Source: Alishewanella aestuarii B11
Lineage (GTDB): Bacteria; Pseudomonadota; Gammaproteobacteria; Enterobacterales; Alteromonadaceae
Length of the DNA: 64,000 nt
Direction of reading: 5' to 3'
Assembly (NCBI RefSeq): GCF_000280055.1
Contig: NZ_ALAB01000005.1
Coordinates: 226,098 to 290,097 of the forward strand
The position numbers and the translations under genes were made by a program. Below, in pieces: positions 31,578-42,640 of the stretch; within the stretch, counting starts at the first letter, position 1; each line of letters begins with the position of its first letter. The notes below the pieces were generated by a model, which saw nothing but the letters and a program-made list of their open reading frames with translations, did not search any database and was not told where the DNA came from.

Positions 31578-34198
31578 TGCAACAGCAGGCACGATTTATC
31601 AATATCGGCGAGCGGACCAACGTTACCGGCTCGGCGAAATTTAAAAAGCTGATTTTAAAAGGCGATTATGAGGCGGCGCTGGATGTGGCGCGGCAACAGG
31701 TTGAAAACGGCGCCCAGATCATCGACATCAATATGGATGAGGGGATGCTGGACAGCAAGGCCGCCATGGTGCGCTATTTAACGCTGCTGGCAGCAGAGCC
31801 GGATATCGCCAGGGTGCCGATTATGGTCGACTCCTCGAAGTGGGAGGTGATTGAAGCAGCGCTAAAGTGTATTCAGGGTAAGGCGGTAGTGAACTCGATT
31901 TCGCTGAAAGAAGGCGAAGCGAGCTTTTTGCAGCAGGCAAAGTTGTTGCGCCGCTATGGTGCGGCCGTGGTGGTGATGGCGTTTGACGAGGTGGGGCAAG
32001 CTGATACCAAGGCCCGAAAAGTTGAAATCTGTCAGCGCGCTTATCAGATCCTGACTGAGCAAATTGGCTTTCCGCCTGAAGATATCATTTTTGACCCCAA
32101 TATTTTCGCGGTGGCTACCGGTATTGAAGAGCACAACAACTACGCGGTGGACTTTATTGAGGCGACCCGAGAAATCAAGCGCCTTTGCCCTTATGCCAAG
32201 ATCTCCGGCGGCGTCTCCAATGTGTCGTTTTCGTTTCGTGGTAACGATCCGGTGCGCGAAGCCATCCACTCAGTATTTCTATATCATGCTATTGCGGCCG
32301 GTATGGATATGGGCATCGTTAATGCGGGTCAGCTGGCGGTGTATGACGATATCCAGCCCTTGCTCAGGGAGCGGGTAGAGGATGTGATTCTAAATCGCCG
32401 TCCGGATGCCACCGAACGCTTGTTAGAGATTGCCGCGCAATTTAAAGGCGATGGCAGTGTCGCCGAGAAAGTGGATGATGCCTGGCGCAGCCTGCCGGTA
32501 AATAAGCGGCTGGAGCATGCGCTGGTAAAAGGCATTACCGATTTTATCGAGCAGGACACTGAAGATGCCCGGCAGCAGGCAGAGCGACCACTGCATGTAA
32601 TTGAAGGCCCGCTGATGGATGGCATGAACGTGGTCGGCGATCTGTTTGGTGAAGGCAAGATGTTTCTGCCGCAGGTGGTCAAGTCAGCACGGGTGATGAA
32701 AAAAGCTGTTGCTTACCTGCAACCCTACATTGAGCAAGAGAAAGCCGGTGGCCGGGCGCAGGGTAAAATCCTGCTGGCAACGGTAAAAGGCGATGTGCAC
32801 GATATCGGCAAAAATATCGTCGGGGTGGTGCTGCAGTGTAATAACTTTGAGGTTATCGATCTGGGTGTGATGGTGTCCCGCGCAGAGATCCTGCGCGTAG
32901 CCAAAGAGCAACAGGTTGATGTGATTGGTTTATCTGGCCTCATTACGCCGTCGCTGGATGAAATGGTGCATGTTGCCAAAGAAATGACCCGGCTCGGTTT
33001 TACCATTCCGTTGTTAATCGGCGGCGCGACCACATCTAAGGCGCACACCGCAGTCAAGATCGCGCCGCATTATGCGCATGGCGTGGTCTATGTGCCCAAT
33101 GCGTCACGTAGCGTGTCCGTGGTGCAGGCGCTGATCAGTGCCGAACAAAAACCGGCCTATCTGGCACGGGTGGCAGAAGAATACCGTATTGCGGTGGAGC
33201 AGCATCAGCGCAGCCGGCCCGGTGAGCGGATGCTGAGTCTGGCCGAGGCACGGCAGAATAAATTCCCGCTGGATTTAACGAAAGTAGCGCCAGCGCCGAA
33301 ACAGCCTGGTGTGCATTACTGGCAGCAGGTTGATTTACAGGTACTGCGCGACTACATCGACTGGACACCGTTTTTCCTGACCTGGCAGCTGTCCGGCAAG
33401 TTTCCGGCGATTTTGCAGCACGCTGAAGTTGGGCTGGAAGCGCGGAAGGTGTATCAGGATGCCAATGCGCTACTGGATCAGATGATCAAAGATAACCTGA
33501 TTAGTGGTAAAGCAGCCTTTGGGTTTTTCCCGGCCAATAGTGATGGCGATGATATTATCATCTACCAGGATGACAGCCGCACGATTGAGCGCTGCCGCCT
33601 GTATAATCTGCGACAGCAACTGGCGCTACGGAATAATGCACCGAATTGCAGTCTGGCAGATTTTATTGCTCCTGTTGGCTCCGGCATTGCGGACTATGTG
33701 GGTGCCTTTGCGGTGACTACCGGCTTTGGTGCTGATGAGCTGGCTGCGCAGTACGCGGCAGCACATGATGATTACAATAGTATTATGGTCAAGGCGCTGG
33801 CCGATCGTCTGGCCGAAGCGCTGGCGGAGTATCTGCATTTAAAAGTACGGCGCGAATATTGGGGCTATGCCGCCAATGAACAGCTGGACAATGAACAACT
33901 GATCCGCGAGCTGTATCAGGGGATCCGACCCGCGCCCGGCTATCCGGCCTGTCCGGAACATACTGAGAAAGGCACCTTATTTCAGTTATTGGACGTGCCG
34001 GCGCAAATTCAGATGCAGCTCACCGAAAGCTATGCCATGTGGCCGGGTGCCGCGGTCAGTGGCTGGTACTTTGCCCATCCCGACAGCAAATATTTTGCCG
34101 TCAGTAAAATCGACCGTGATCAGTTAGCGGACTACGCAGAGCGCAAAGGCTGGAGCGAGCAACAGGCCGAAAGCTGGCTGGCGCCGAATCTGCGCTAG
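31577..34198 (+). CDS. metH: Methionine synthase, folate/cobalamin/activation subunit (C-terminal part of split MetH)
   Basis: The 873-residue product carries the remaining MetH modules in order. The methyltetrahydrofolate barrel ([16 protein letters not shown] near the start; [10 protein letters not shown]) is followed by the cobalamin cap. The B12 domain has the cobalt-ligating His in [12 protein letters not shown] near residue 410, plus [13 protein letters not shown] and [13 protein letters not shown]. Last is the SAM-dependent reactivation domain with [12 protein letters not shown]. The ATG overlaps the upstream stop (TGATG). Two GTG codons just upstream are in frame, but the ATG gives the tighter coupling. 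The TAG stop shares its CTAG with the stop of the convergent kinase gene. Confidence 0.95.
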   Translation: MQQQARFINIGERTNVTGSAKFKKLILKGDYEAALDVARQQVENGAQIIDINMDEGMLDSKAAMVRYLTLLAAEPDIARVPIMVDSSKWEVIEAALKCIQGKAVVNSISLKEGEASFLQQAKLLRRYGAAVVVMAFDEVGQADTKARKVEICQRAYQILTEQIGFPPEDIIFDPNIFAVATGIEEHNNYAVDFIEATREIKRLCPYAKISGGVSNVSFSFRGNDPVREAIHSVFLYHAIAAGMDMGIVNAGQLAVYDDIQPLLRERVEDVILNRRPDATERLLEIAAQFKGDGSVAEKVDDAWRSLPVNKRLEHALVKGITDFIEQDTEDARQQAERPLHVIEGPLMDGMNVVGDLFGEGKMFLPQVVKSARVMKKAVAYLQPYIEQEKAGGRAQGKILLATVKGDVHDIGKNIVGVVLQCNNFEVIDLGVMVSRAEILRVAKEQQVDVIGLSGLITPSLDEMVHVAKEMTRLGFTIPLLIGGATTSKAHTAVKIAPHYAHGVVYVPNASRSVSVVQALISAEQKPAYLARVAEEYRIAVEQHQRSRPGERMLSLAEARQNKFPLDLTKVAPAPKQPGVHYWQQVDLQVLRDYIDWTPFFLTWQLSGKFPAILQHAEVGLEARKVYQDANALLDQMIKDNLISGKAAFGFFPANSDGDDIIIYQDDSRTIERCRLYNLRQQLALRNNAPNCSLADFIAPVGSGIADYVGAFAVTTGFGADELAAQYAAAHDDYNSIMVKALADRLAEALAEYLHLKVRREYWGYAANEQLDNEQLIRELYQGIRPAPGYPACPEHTEKGTLFQLLDVPAQIQMQLTESYAMWPGAAVSGWYFAHPDSKYFAVSKIDRDQLADYAERKGWSEQQAESWLAPNLR

Positions 34199-37100
34199 CG
34201 CAGAAACTTGGCCAGCTGTTGCTGCAGACTGGCAAGACTGAAAGGCTTGGTCAGCATATCATCAAACTGCAGCTGACCTTGCCGTTCTCCCAGTTGCACT
34301 GCTGTATGGCCGGTGACAGCGATCACCGGCAGCTGCTGCCGCCCTGGCAACTGACGGATCGCCTGCAAGGTTTGATAGCCATTCATCGCCGGCATCTCAA
34401 TATCCAGCAGCACTAAAGATACCTGCTGTTGCGCTAGCAGCAGCAGCGCCTCTTCGCCGCTGCTGGCAACCAGGCAGGGATACCCCAGTTTATCCAGCAT
34501 CAGTTTCAGTAATTGCTGATTGTAATAGTTGTCATCGACGACCAGCAGTGGGTTGCCGTCATAGGGTTCAGCGCTAATCAGCGATGGCTCCGCAGGGGCT
34601 TCGCTACTGTGAGGATTGGCCGCAGGCAGTTTTGCCTTGCTAAAGTAAGCCGTAAAGCTCACCGTCGTGCCGACACCGGGTTGGCTTTGCAATTGGATCT
34701 GGCCGTGCATCAGCTCAACTAAACGCTTACTGATTGCCAGTCCAAGACCAGTGCCCCCATACTGACGGCTAATACTCTGATCCCCCTGATTAAAAGCCTG
34801 GAACAGCTGCTGTTGTTGTGTCTCACTAATGCCGATACCAGTATCGGCCAGGCTGAACAGCAGACATAGCCGCTCGTCAGAGGTGGTCAGCGGGCTGATT
34901 GTCAACCGGATAGCGCCACGTTCAGTAAATTTAACCGCATTGCTCAGCAGATTAATCAACACCTGACTCAAACGCAGTGGATCACCAACCAGCTGTGCTG
35001 GCAGATCCGGCGCCAGATTCAGTTGCAGTGGCAGTTTTTTGTCGGCTAACTGCGCACTAAACAAGGTCACGACCTGCTCAATACAGTCCTGTAATTTAAA
35101 CGGCAGTTGCTCCAACTGAATTTTTCCGGCTTCGGCTTTAGAGAAATCCAGTAGGTCATTAATAATGCTGGACAGTATTTTTCCGGCATTACGGATCCGC
35201 CCCAGATACAGTTGCTTATCGCTAATGGCTTTGCTCTGCTGTGCCAGTTCAGCAAAACCCAGTACGGCATTAAGCGGCGTGCGTAATTCATGGCTGATAT
35301 TGGCCAGAAACTGACTTTTGGCCTGGGTAGCTGCCTCTGCCCGCCGTCGTGCTGCCTCCAACTCCGATAAGGTTTGCTGTAAATGTTCGGTACGCTGGGA
35401 AACTAGGGCTGCCAGACGCTGCTGCTCACGCAGCAGGCTATGAGTGCGCCACTTCATTAACAGCATCATTGACAGCACAAACAGCAGCGCGAGTGCAGCA
35501 TATAGCCAGCGACTTTGATACCAGGGCGCGAGAATACGGAAATGCAGGGCATCGGCACTACTGATCTGGCCGGCAGCATTGCGAGCCCGGATCTCAAAGC
35601 GATACTCGCCGGGTGGCAGATTGGTGTAGTCGCGATAGGGCTCTAAGCTCCAGGCCGACCAGCTGTCGTCATGCCCGAACAGCCTGACTTGCAACTGCTC
35701 TGCCTGCAGGTGATCAAAGTTCGGGCTGCTGTAACTAAAACGCAGGTTATTTTGCTCTGGTTGCAAGCTGAGTCCGGCGGGAACCGGTCCACCATCATAG
35801 AGTCGCTGGCCATCACTGCTGGTCAGCTGCCGCAGTAACGGGGGCTTTGGTTGCGGGGCCTGAAACTGATCGGCGACAAAGCGGAAAATACCTTCGGCGC
35901 CACCAAACCACACTAATTGTTGATCAAGCAGGATGGTATCCAGCGGAATATCCGCCAGCGGCTGTAAGCTGCTGGTTGTCCATTGATAGCTGCCATCTGC
36001 TTTGGGCAGGGCAACACCGGCATGGCGGGTGCCGGCGGTATTATCCCAGATTAACATCCAAAGCCGTCCGGCGGCATCCATCAGGGGATCGCGGATCCAT
36101 GGCTGTTCGCCACTGAATAAAGCGCCAAAGGTTGGATCTAAACGAAATTGGCTCTCATTAGCGTGGAACCGAAATAAGCCCCTGACGGTGGCAAAATACA
36201 ACTGATCATGTAACAGATGCACACTATTCCGATTCAGACTGGGCAGACCATGGCTTTTATCATAATGGCTCAGTGATAATGGCACTGAACTGCCTCCCTG
36301 CCACTCGGCTGGTAACTGCAAACGATAAAGGCCGTGTGCCAGGGTGCCAAGCCAGAGTTGGCCATCCGGCATTTCGACGATAGAATTTAAGTTACCGTGC
36401 ACGCCGGGTACCTTACCTTCATCCCGCCATTCGCCGTCCTCCAGACGCATAGTGGCTAAGCCATCTTGCAAGCCAATATACACCCGTTCTGGCACCAGCT
36501 GTGAACGAACCAGCACTTTTGATGCCAGTTCTGAGCGTCGGATCAGCTCCGGGCCAGTTGGTTGCAGCCGGTAGACACCACTATTGGTGGCGGCCAGCAA
36601 TTGCTGCTCAAAACTCAAAAAATCCCAGCTTTGTTGCCGGATCGGTTCAACCCGTCTGAAGTAGGCGTCCAGATTATCGGCTTGCTCCAGCCGGAACAGG
36701 CCCAGGCTGGTAGCGGCATAAAGATGTTGTTGGTGACGGTGAATTGCAAAGACATTACCCTCTAAGCCTCTGGCACTGTTAAAAACCGATAGAGCTGAAC
36801 CCAAGGCAATGCGCGCTAAACCATGATCCAGTGCCAGCCAAAGCCCGGCCTGATGATCCTGCGCCATGGCCCGCACATTTTGATCATGTAAGCCGGAGGC
36901 CTTGGTGATCCGATCTACCAGCCTTCCCTGACGATCCAGAATAAACAGGCCGCCGTGCACGGTACCGATAGCAAAATGGCCATTTTGCAGAGTTAAGCCA
37001 CTGTAAATTTCAGCCTGTTGCAGTTGTTGGTCAACGGCGGTTGCCCATGGACTGATCTGACCGTCTCGCCAGAGAAAGAAACCGTGGTCGCGGGTACCAA

Positions 37101-37764
37101 TTAATAGTGTTTGTTCGTCAAAGGCTTCGAGAAAGAACACGGCCTTGTCGCGGAAAAAGTCACCGTTTGGCAGTGGCACAAACCCCTGATCCTGCCATTG
37201 CAGTAACCCCTGCTGCTGATCGCGGATCAGCAAACGTTGTTGAACCCAAAAGGCTTTCAGAAAGGCGCTGTCGGTAGTCCAGATACGAAACTGTTGCTGC
37301 TGCCATTGCAGCACATATTGGCGACTGATAAAAAAGACCCCATCCGGGGTAACAAAGGTTTGCCGCACGTCCTGAAAATCGCGGTAGCTCTCGGGTAGCT
37401 CAGCTGTCAGCGAGACATAATGCCGGCCACCGCTCTGCGGTGCCGTCAGATAACCGACTTCCCCTTTGGCGCCAACATAGATCCGTTCATCTGGTGCCAT
37501 GGCCAGGGAGCGGGCAACCGATTTATTCGCGGTTTGAATGGTGCGCCAGTTTACGCCATCGTATTCGAGGATGCCGACGTTATTGGCAACATAAATTAAG
37601 CCAGAGCTATCCTGCAGTAATGCCCAATTCTGGGTTCCCGCTGCGTAATCTTTGGGCTTGAAGTTCTGGAGCAGCGGGATGCCCTGGCTATGTAGTGGGG
37701 CGGCATAGCCACTGGACACAGCGCCAATAAAGAGCAGCAGGCAGATCAGCAAAGTGCGCAACAA
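34195..37764 (-). CDS. Hybrid two-component sensor with periplasmic beta-propeller
   Basis: The roughly 1189-residue product has a signal/anchor helix and a large periplasmic sensor built of two-component-regulator propeller repeats (for example [33 protein letters not shown]). A Y_Y_Y domain follows ([20 protein letters not shown]), then one membrane helix ([16 protein letters not shown]), a coiled coil, HisKA ([17 protein letters not shown]), HATPase ([13 protein letters not shown]) and a C-terminal receiver ([11 protein letters not shown]). No HPt or DNA-binding output domain is present, so phosphotransfer must use other proteins. An ACGGAG ribosome site is followed after six bases by TTG at 37764; a TTG at 37791 is also in frame. 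The ligand is unknown. Confidence 0.85.
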   Translation of the reverse strand: MLRTLLICLLLFIGAVSSGYAAPLHSQGIPLLQNFKPKDYAAGTQNWALLQDSSGLIYVANNVGILEYDGVNWRTIQTANKSVARSLAMAPDERIYVGAKGEVGYLTAPQSGGRHYVSLTAELPESYRDFQDVRQTFVTPDGVFFISRQYVLQWQQQQFRIWTTDSAFLKAFWVQQRLLIRDQQQGLLQWQDQGFVPLPNGDFFRDKAVFFLEAFDEQTLLIGTRDHGFFLWRDGQISPWATAVDQQLQQAEIYSGLTLQNGHFAIGTVHGGLFILDRQGRLVDRITKASGLHDQNVRAMAQDHQAGLWLALDHGLARIALGSALSVFNSARGLEGNVFAIHRHQQHLYAATSLGLFRLEQADNLDAYFRRVEPIRQQSWDFLSFEQQLLAATNSGVYRLQPTGPELIRRSELASKVLVRSQLVPERVYIGLQDGLATMRLEDGEWRDEGKVPGVHGNLNSIVEMPDGQLWLGTLAHGLYRLQLPAEWQGGSSVPLSLSHYDKSHGLPSLNRNSVHLLHDQLYFATVRGLFRFHANESQFRLDPTFGALFSGEQPWIRDPLMDAAGRLWMLIWDNTAGTRHAGVALPKADGSYQWTTSSLQPLADIPLDTILLDQQLVWFGGAEGIFRFVADQFQAPQPKPPLLRQLTSSDGQRLYDGGPVPAGLSLQPEQNNLRFSYSSPNFDHLQAEQLQVRLFGHDDSWSAWSLEPYRDYTNLPPGEYRFEIRARNAAGQISSADALHFRILAPWYQSRWLYAALALLFVLSMMLLMKWRTHSLLREQQRLAALVSQRTEHLQQTLSELEAARRRAEAATQAKSQFLANISHELRTPLNAVLGFAELAQQSKAISDKQLYLGRIRNAGKILSSIINDLLDFSKAEAGKIQLEQLPFKLQDCIEQVVTLFSAQLADKKLPLQLNLAPDLPAQLVGDPLRLSQVLINLLSNAVKFTERGAIRLTISPLTTSDERLCLLFSLADTGIGISETQQQQLFQAFNQGDQSISRQYGGTGLGLAISKRLVELMHGQIQLQSQPGVGTTVSFTAYFSKAKLPAANPHSSEAPAEPSLISAEPYDGNPLLVVDDNYYNQQLLKLMLDKLGYPCLVASSGEEALLLLAQQQVSLVLLDIEMPAMNGYQTLQAIRQLPGRQQLPVIAVTGHTAVQLGERQGQLQFDDMLTKPFSLASLQQQLAKFLR

Positions 37765-37955
37765 GATGAACTCCGTTTCTGTGAGCAACAAATCAACAAC
37801 GGCATCTTAACGCTTATCGCCGTTGCTGTCAGCCCGCGGGCCGGATTTCGGTCTTTAGCCGGCTTTTTCCACAGAACAGGCTCTTAATTGTGCAGCGTTT
37901 GCAGTATGATAGCGCTATTTTTCGGCGCGACGCTGAACTAAACTGTGGAGCAAGA

Positions 37956-38699
37956 GTGGAAAAGCCGTTTCAGATAAAATTGATTATCAGACGCTTACCG
38001 GCCAATGCGGCTATCGGCTGGATTAAGCAGGCCTGGGAAATCTTTAAACAATACCCACTGGTGTTTATTCAAATGCTGTTGCTGACCTTCGTCTTCACAT
38101 TTCTGGCGGCACAATTTACGCTGACTTTTATCATTGCTGTTTTTGCCAGCCCCTTTCTGACAGCCGGGCTCTATGGCGCCATTGTTGGCGTTCAGCAACA
38201 GCAAAAAATTGACATTATGTGGCTGTTTAGGCCGTTTCAGCAGGCGTTTTGCCGGCAAGTTCTGATTATGATCGCGGCGTTGAATTTTCTGCTCAGTGTG
38301 CCGTTAATGCACTTCCGGGAACATCTGTACACTGCGATGGTGAATGCCCAACAAAGCGGTGAGCAAGAACCCTTGTTACTGCTGCAGATGATTTTGTTAG
38401 TCGCCGGCTTGTTAATTACGACCATGCTGTTTGCCTATGCCGTTGCTATTGCTTACTTTTTGAAAGAACAACGGGTGTTATTAATTTTACAGGCCAGTTT
38501 TCTGGCATGTTGGCGCAATATACCGGCGCTGTTGTTATTTGGCTTACTCAGCCTGGGTTTGTTATTGTTAACGGTACCCACCATGTTACTGGGGTTAGTC
38601 GTCGTGGTGCCACTATTGAACATTGCGTTCTTTCTGTCGTTTAACGAATTGTTTGCGTTAAAACTGGCGGCGGGCAAGGACGCAGTGCTGGAGGTCTGA
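37956..38699 (+). CDS. Membrane protein, probable BPSS1780 family
   Basis: The 247-residue product has about five to six membrane helices. Its cytoplasmic start reads IRRLPANAAIGWIKQAWEIFKQYP, which resembles the BPSS1780-type family of uncharacterised inner-membrane proteins. The open frame extends upstream, but GTG at 37956, preceded by GGAG at 37947-37950, gives a start at VEKPFQIKL that fits the family better. It lies two bases before recX and is probably cotranscribed with it. No function is known. Confidence 0.7.
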   Translation: MEKPFQIKLIIRRLPANAAIGWIKQAWEIFKQYPLVFIQMLLLTFVFTFLAAQFTLTFIIAVFASPFLTAGLYGAIVGVQQQQKIDIMWLFRPFQQAFCRQVLIMIAALNFLLSVPLMHFREHLYTAMVNAQQSGEQEPLLLLQMILLVAGLLITTMLFAYAVAIAYFLKEQRVLLILQASFLACWRNIPALLLFGLLSLGLLLLTVPTMLLGLVVVVPLLNIAFFLSFNELFALKLAAGKDAVLEV

Positions 38700-38701
38700 G
38701 T

Positions 38702-39148
38702 ATGGACACCCTGGCAACCTGGCGAAAAACCGCGATCGGTTGGTTAAGCCGCCGGGAGCATAGCCGGGCCGAGCTGAAACAAAAGCTCCTGCAAAAAGGC
38801 GCTTCAGGCGCAGAAGCTGAGACAGTACTGGACTGGTGTCAGCAGCAAGGCTATCAGAATGAACAGCGTTTTCTGGAAATGCTACTGCGCAGTCGCTGTC
38901 GCCAGGGCTATGGCTATCAGTACATTCTGCAGGAAGCTCGGCAGCATCAAATCACCGCAGCTGAGCTGAGCGCGCTGGCGGAGCAATTGGAAATAGATTG
39001 GTGGGCCCTGGCCGAAGCCGCCTATCAGAAAAAATTTGCTGATAAAGCGATTGCTGATTATCAGGATAAAATGAAGCGTATGGCGTATCTGCAGCGTCGC
39101 GGTTTTAGCAGCGAGCAGATCCGTGCTGTGTTAGGTAATAATAGCTGA
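38702..39148 (+). CDS. recX: RecA regulator RecX
   Basis: RecX binds RecA filaments and caps their extension. The 148-residue product has the three-helix RecX repeats: AIGWLSRREHSRAELKQKLLQKG, VLDWCQQQGYQNEQRFLEMLLRSRCRQGYG and MKRMAYLQRRGFSSEQIRAVL. Length is close to other gammaproteobacterial RecX (about 150-166). It usually follows recA; here about 9.4 kb separate them, while the downstream order recX-alaS-csrA is conserved. The ATG follows a GGAGG ribosome site. Without the recA promoter it must be expressed differently. Confidence 0.92.
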   Translation: MDTLATWRKTAIGWLSRREHSRAELKQKLLQKGASGAEAETVLDWCQQQGYQNEQRFLEMLLRSRCRQGYGYQYILQEARQHQITAAELSALAEQLEIDWWALAEAAYQKKFADKAIADYQDKMKRMAYLQRRGFSSEQIRAVLGNNS

Positions 39149-39168
39149 TTAATTAAACAGGATTTTTC

Positions 39169-41790
39169 ATGAGTATGACATCCGCCGCAATCCGGCAAGC
39201 CTTTTTAGACTTCTTTGCCAGTAAAGCGCACAGCGTAGTGCCAAGCAGTTCGCTGATCCCCGGCAACGATGCCACCCTGCTATTTACCAATGCCGGCATG
39301 GTGCAGTTTAAAGATGTATTTCTGGGCCAGGATCAACGTAGCTACAGCCGTGCGGTATCGGCACAGCGTTGTGTACGCGCCGGCGGTAAACATAACGACC
39401 TGGAAAACGTCGGTTATACCGCCCGTCACCATACCTTTTTCGAAATGCTGGGTAACTTTAGTTTCGGCGATTACTTTAAACAGGATGCGATTCGTTACGC
39501 CTGGGAGTTTTTAACCGAGGTGGTAAAGCTGCCGAAACAGCGGTTACTGGTCACTGTCTATGCCACGGACGATGAAGCCTACAATATCTGGTTAAATGAG
39601 ATTGGCGTACCCGCTGACCGGATTATCCGCATTGGTGATAACAAGGGTGCACCCTATGCCTCAGATAACTTCTGGGCGATGGGAGATACCGGCCCTTGTG
39701 GTCCTTGTACTGAAATTTTCTATGACCACGGCGACCATATCTGGGGTGGCCCGCCGGGCTCTGCGGAAGAAGATGGCGATCGTTTTATCGAGATCTGGAA
39801 TATCGTCTTTATGCAGTTTAACCGCCTGGCCAGCGGTGAAATGCAACCCTTGCCAAAACCCAGTGTCGACACCGGTATGGGGCTGGAGCGGATCGCCGCC
39901 ATTTTGCAGCACGTACACAGCAACTACGAGATTGATACCTTTGTTGCCCTGATTAAAGCCGCGGCTGCAGCAACCGGCGCCACCGATCTGACGGACAAGT
40001 CACTACGCGTGGTGGCTGATCATATCCGTAGCTGTACTTTCCTGATTGTTGACGGCGTTATGCCTTCGAACGAAGGCCGCGGCTATGTCTTGCGCCGGAT
40101 TATCCGCCGCGCAGTGCGTCATGGTAACAAGCTGGGTGCCAAGGGCGCCTTCTTCTATAAGCTGGTGGCGGCTCTGGTGGCGCAAATGGGTGACGCTTAC
40201 CCGGAGCTGCGCAGCAAACAGGCCATTGTGGAAAAAGCGCTGCAACAGGAAGAGGAACAGTTTGGCAAAACACTGGAGCGGGGCTTACAGATCCTGGATG
40301 AAGAGCTGTCGGGCCTTGCCGGCACAGAAATTCCCGGCACGCTGGTATTTAAACTGTACGATACCTACGGCTTCCCGGTAGACCTGACCAATGACGTGGC
40401 ACGTGAGCGCGGCTTGAGCATTGACCAGGCGGGTTTTGATGCCGCCATGGCAGAGCAGCGCAAGCGGGCACAGCAAGCCAGTAACTTTGGTCTGGACTAT
40501 AATCAGCAACTGACATCAGCGGTACAAACCGGCTTTACCGGTTATACCGAGCACTTTGGTAATGCCAGAGTACAGGAAATTATCAAAGAAGGTCAGCAGG
40601 TTAAAAGCTTAGCTGCAGGTGAAACCGGCCTGGTGATCCTGGATAGCACGCCGTTCTATGCCGAATCAGGTGGTCAGATTGGCGACACCGGTAGCTTTAA
40701 GCTGCAGAACGGTGCTGTGTTGGCGGTGCTGGATACGCAAAAGATTGCCAAAGCCTTTGCCCATAAGGTCGAAGCGAGTAGCGAGCTAAAGGTCGGTGAT
40801 CAGGTTGAAGCGACTATTGATCTGGCGCGGCGTAATGCCATTCGTAAAAACCACTCGGCAACCCACTTATTACATGCTGCCTTGCGTAAAGTACTGGGCG
40901 AGCATGTGACCCAAAAAGGCTCGCTGGTTGGCCCGGAGCGGCTGCGCTTTGACTTCTCGCATTTTGAAGCGGTAAAACCCGCTGAGCTACAGCAATTGGA
41001 GCAAATGGTTAACGAGCAAATCCAACTGAACCTGCCACTGCTGACGCGCGTAATGCCTATTGAAGCGGCGAAAGCTGCTGGCGCCATGGCGCTGTTTGGC
41101 GAGAAGTATGACGACGAAGTGCGGGTACTGAGCATGGGCGAGTTCTCGATTGAACTCTGTGGTGGTACACACGTCGAACGGACAGGTGACATAGGTTTCT
41201 TTAAAATTGTCAGTGAAGGCGGTATCGCCTCAGGTGTGCGGCGAATTGAAGCCGTTAGTGGCCCGGCCGCCATTCAGTACTTGCAGCAGTTAGATCTGCA
41301 AATCAGTCAGGCTGCCAGCCTGTTAAAGGGTGATGCCTTTAGTCTGGCTGAGCGGGTGCAGCAAACGCTGGAACGCAGCAAGCAGCTGGAAAAAGAAATC
41401 GAGCAGTTAAAGGCCAAGTTGGCCAGTTATGCCGGGGCTTCATTAACGGCGAATGTGCAGCAAGTGGGAGAGGTTAAGGTGCTGGTGCAACAGCTGGAAC
41501 AAACCGATCCTAAAGCACTGCGTACTCTGCTGGATGAGCTGAAGAACAAACTTGGCTCTTCAGTGGTGTTACTGGCCACTGTGAATGATGACAAAGTCAG
41601 TTTAATTGCTGGCGTGAGCAGTGATTTAACTGCCAGGGTACATGCCGGTCAATTAGTTGGCTGGGCAGCTGGTCAGCTCGGCGGTAAAGGCGGTGGCCGG
41701 CCAGATATGGCACAGGCTGGTGGCACCGATACTGCAGCACTGCCGGCCGTATTAAAGGCGGCATTCGACTATATTAGTGAGCGGCTGTAA
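39169..41790 (+). CDS. alaS: Alanine--tRNA ligase
   Basis: AlaRS charges tRNA-Ala and edits mischarged Ser and Gly. The 873-residue product (E. coli 876) has a class II catalytic core with motif 1/2 segments ([34 protein letters not shown]) and motif 3 ([12 protein letters not shown]). The editing domain has [12 protein letters not shown] and [19 protein letters not shown]-terminal coiled coil and DHHA1 domain end with [15 protein letters not shown]. An AGGA ribosome site precedes the first of two close ATGs. It is followed by csrA, as in most gammaproteobacteria. Confidence 0.99.
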   Translation: MSMTSAAIRQAFLDFFASKAHSVVPSSSLIPGNDATLLFTNAGMVQFKDVFLGQDQRSYSRAVSAQRCVRAGGKHNDLENVGYTARHHTFFEMLGNFSFGDYFKQDAIRYAWEFLTEVVKLPKQRLLVTVYATDDEAYNIWLNEIGVPADRIIRIGDNKGAPYASDNFWAMGDTGPCGPCTEIFYDHGDHIWGGPPGSAEEDGDRFIEIWNIVFMQFNRLASGEMQPLPKPSVDTGMGLERIAAILQHVHSNYEIDTFVALIKAAAAATGATDLTDKSLRVVADHIRSCTFLIVDGVMPSNEGRGYVLRRIIRRAVRHGNKLGAKGAFFYKLVAALVAQMGDAYPELRSKQAIVEKALQQEEEQFGKTLERGLQILDEELSGLAGTEIPGTLVFKLYDTYGFPVDLTNDVARERGLSIDQAGFDAAMAEQRKRAQQASNFGLDYNQQLTSAVQTGFTGYTEHFGNARVQEIIKEGQQVKSLAAGETGLVILDSTPFYAESGGQIGDTGSFKLQNGAVLAVLDTQKIAKAFAHKVEASSELKVGDQVEATIDLARRNAIRKNHSATHLLHAALRKVLGEHVTQKGSLVGPERLRFDFSHFEAVKPAELQQLEQMVNEQIQLNLPLLTRVMPIEAAKAAGAMALFGEKYDDEVRVLSMGEFSIELCGGTHVERTGDIGFFKIVSEGGIASGVRRIEAVSGPAAIQYLQQLDLQISQAASLLKGDAFSLAERVQQTLERSKQLEKEIEQLKAKLASYAGASLTANVQQVGEVKVLVQQLEQTDPKALRTLLDELKNKLGSSVVLLATVNDDKVSLIAGVSSDLTARVHAGQLVGWAAGQLGGKGGGRPDMAQAGGTDTAALPAVLKAAFDYISERL

Positions 41791-41915
41791 GCAGTTAACG
41801 GTATAATCGGATATAAGAAAAGTTTTAAATACACTGGCGCTGAGCTATGATTCAGCGCTAATCTTATAACAGCACAGAGACAGAGCTCTGTGGTGACAGG
41901 CAAAGGAGCAATCGC

Positions 41916-42116
41916 ATGCTAATTCTGACGCGTCGAGTGGGTGAAACCCTGATGATCGGTGACGAAGTAACCGTTACTGTACTGGGTGTAAAAGGTAATC
42001 AGGTACGGATTGGCGTGAATGCGCCGAAAGATATTTCAGTTCACCGTGAAGAAATTTATATGCGGATCCAAGCTGAAAAAGATACCAATGGCGGTAATTT
42101 CAGCGAAGGTGAATAA
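41916..42116 (+). CDS. csrA: Carbon storage regulator CsrA
   Basis: CsrA is a dimeric RNA-binding protein that represses or stabilises mRNAs by binding GGA motifs, usually in hairpin loops. The 66-residue product starts [27 protein letters not shown], with Arg residues of the RNA-binding face at LTRRVGE and a second in [13 protein letters not shown] (near 44). The AAAGGAG ribosome site contains a GGA, so self-binding is possible. A TATAAT box lies at 41802-41807 in the 125-bp gap after alaS. BarA, which acts upstream of CsrA, is encoded in the same window, and a set of GGA-loop hairpins lies about 0.5-1 kb downstream. Confidence 0.98.
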   Translation: MLILTRRVGETLMIGDEVTVTVLGVKGNQVRIGVNAPKDISVHREEIYMRIQAEKDTNGGNFSEGE

Positions 42117-42156
42117 GCCTCGTCCTGTATTTCATTAGTGTTAAAATCGTCATTTT

Positions 42157-42201
42157 GCCGCTTTTAAGTCAATTAAACAGCGAATTGCTTAAAAGCTCGG
42201 C
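42157..42201 (+). other. Long interrupted hairpin downstream of csrA
   Basis: Three stem blocks nest in register: GCCG/CGGC, CTTTTAAG/CTTAAAAG and CAATT/AATTG, with a one-base and a two-base bulge and an 8-base loop. No T-run follows, so a simple intrinsic terminator is unlikely. It starts about 40 bases after the csrA stop and may protect or process the csrA mRNA 3' end. Confidence 0.6.
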
Positions 42202-42229
42202 AAACACACTGTACGTTTCTAAAAATAGT

Positions 42230-42257
42230 TTGACTTATTTTCCTGAGACATTAATAT
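42230..42257 (+). promoter_or_regulatory. Predicted promoter of the tRNA operon
   Basis: TTGACT (42230-42235), 16 bp, TAATAT (42252-42257), followed by a GC-rich discriminator (ACACGCCGC) and tRNA-Ser 19 bp downstream. GC-rich discriminators are typical of stable-RNA promoters under stringent (ppGpp) control. Confidence 0.65.
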
Positions 42258-42276
42258 ACACGCCGCAACACAGCGC

Positions 42277-42366
42277 GGAGATGTGGCCGAGTGGCTGAAG
42301 GCGCACCCCTGCTAAGGGTGTATAGGGGAAACTCTATCGAGGGTTCGAATCCCTCCATCTCCGCCA
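42277..42366 (+). tRNA. serV: tRNA-Ser (anticodon GCT)
   Basis: The 90-base sequence folds as a class II tRNA. Acceptor GGAGATG pairs with CATCTCC and the encoded CCA ends the gene. The D-arm is TGGCCGAGTGGCTGAAGGC, the anticodon stem-loop is CACCCCT-GCT-AAGGGTG, then comes a long variable arm and the T-loop GGTTCGAATCC. GCT reads AGC/AGU serine codons. The position after csrA and before tRNA-Arg(ACG) matches the E. coli serV-argVYZQ cluster. Confidence 0.97.
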
Positions 42367-42377
42367 TTTCTCGGAAT

Positions 42378-42454
42378 GGACGCGTAGCTCAGCTGGATAG
42401 AGTACTCGGCTACGAACCGAGCGGTCGGAGGTTCGAATCCTCCCGCGTCCGCCA
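42378..42454 (+). tRNA. tRNA-Arg (anticodon ACG), copy 1
   Basis: A 77-base cloverleaf: acceptor GGACGCG/CGCGTCC, D-arm AGCTCAGCTGGATAGAG, anticodon arm CTCGG-CTACGAA-CCGAG with ACG, T-arm GGAGGTTCGAATCCTCC and encoded CCA. ACG (deaminated to ICG) reads CGU/CGC/CGA. It lies 11 bp after tRNA-Ser. Confidence 0.97.
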
Positions 42455-42496
42455 TCCGAGAGAAGAAGCGCTGTTATTGTAAGATGCAAAGTTTAT

Positions 42497-42573
42497 GGAC
42501 GCGTAGCTCAGCTGGATAGAGTACTCGGCTACGAACCGAGCGGTCGGAGGTTCGAATCCTCCCGCGTCCGCCA
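42497..42573 (+). tRNA. tRNA-Arg (anticodon ACG), copy 2
   Basis: Identical in sequence to the copy at 42378-42454 over all 77 bases, 42 bp further on. It is followed by an intrinsic terminator, so the three tRNAs form one transcript. Confidence 0.97.
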
Positions 42574-42583
42574 TATTCGTAAG

Positions 42584-42618
42584 AAACCCACTAAGGTTAA
42601 CGCCAAAGTGGGTTTTTT
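42584..42618 (+). terminator. Intrinsic terminator of the tRNA operon
   Basis: AAACCCACT and AGTGGGTTT form a 9-bp stem with a 14-base loop running into TTTTTT. It begins 10 bp after tRNA-Arg copy 2. A homologous terminator with compensatory base changes recurs at 42772-42804. Confidence 0.92.
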
Positions 42619-42640
42619 ATTTTCAGCTCAATGCTAAATA

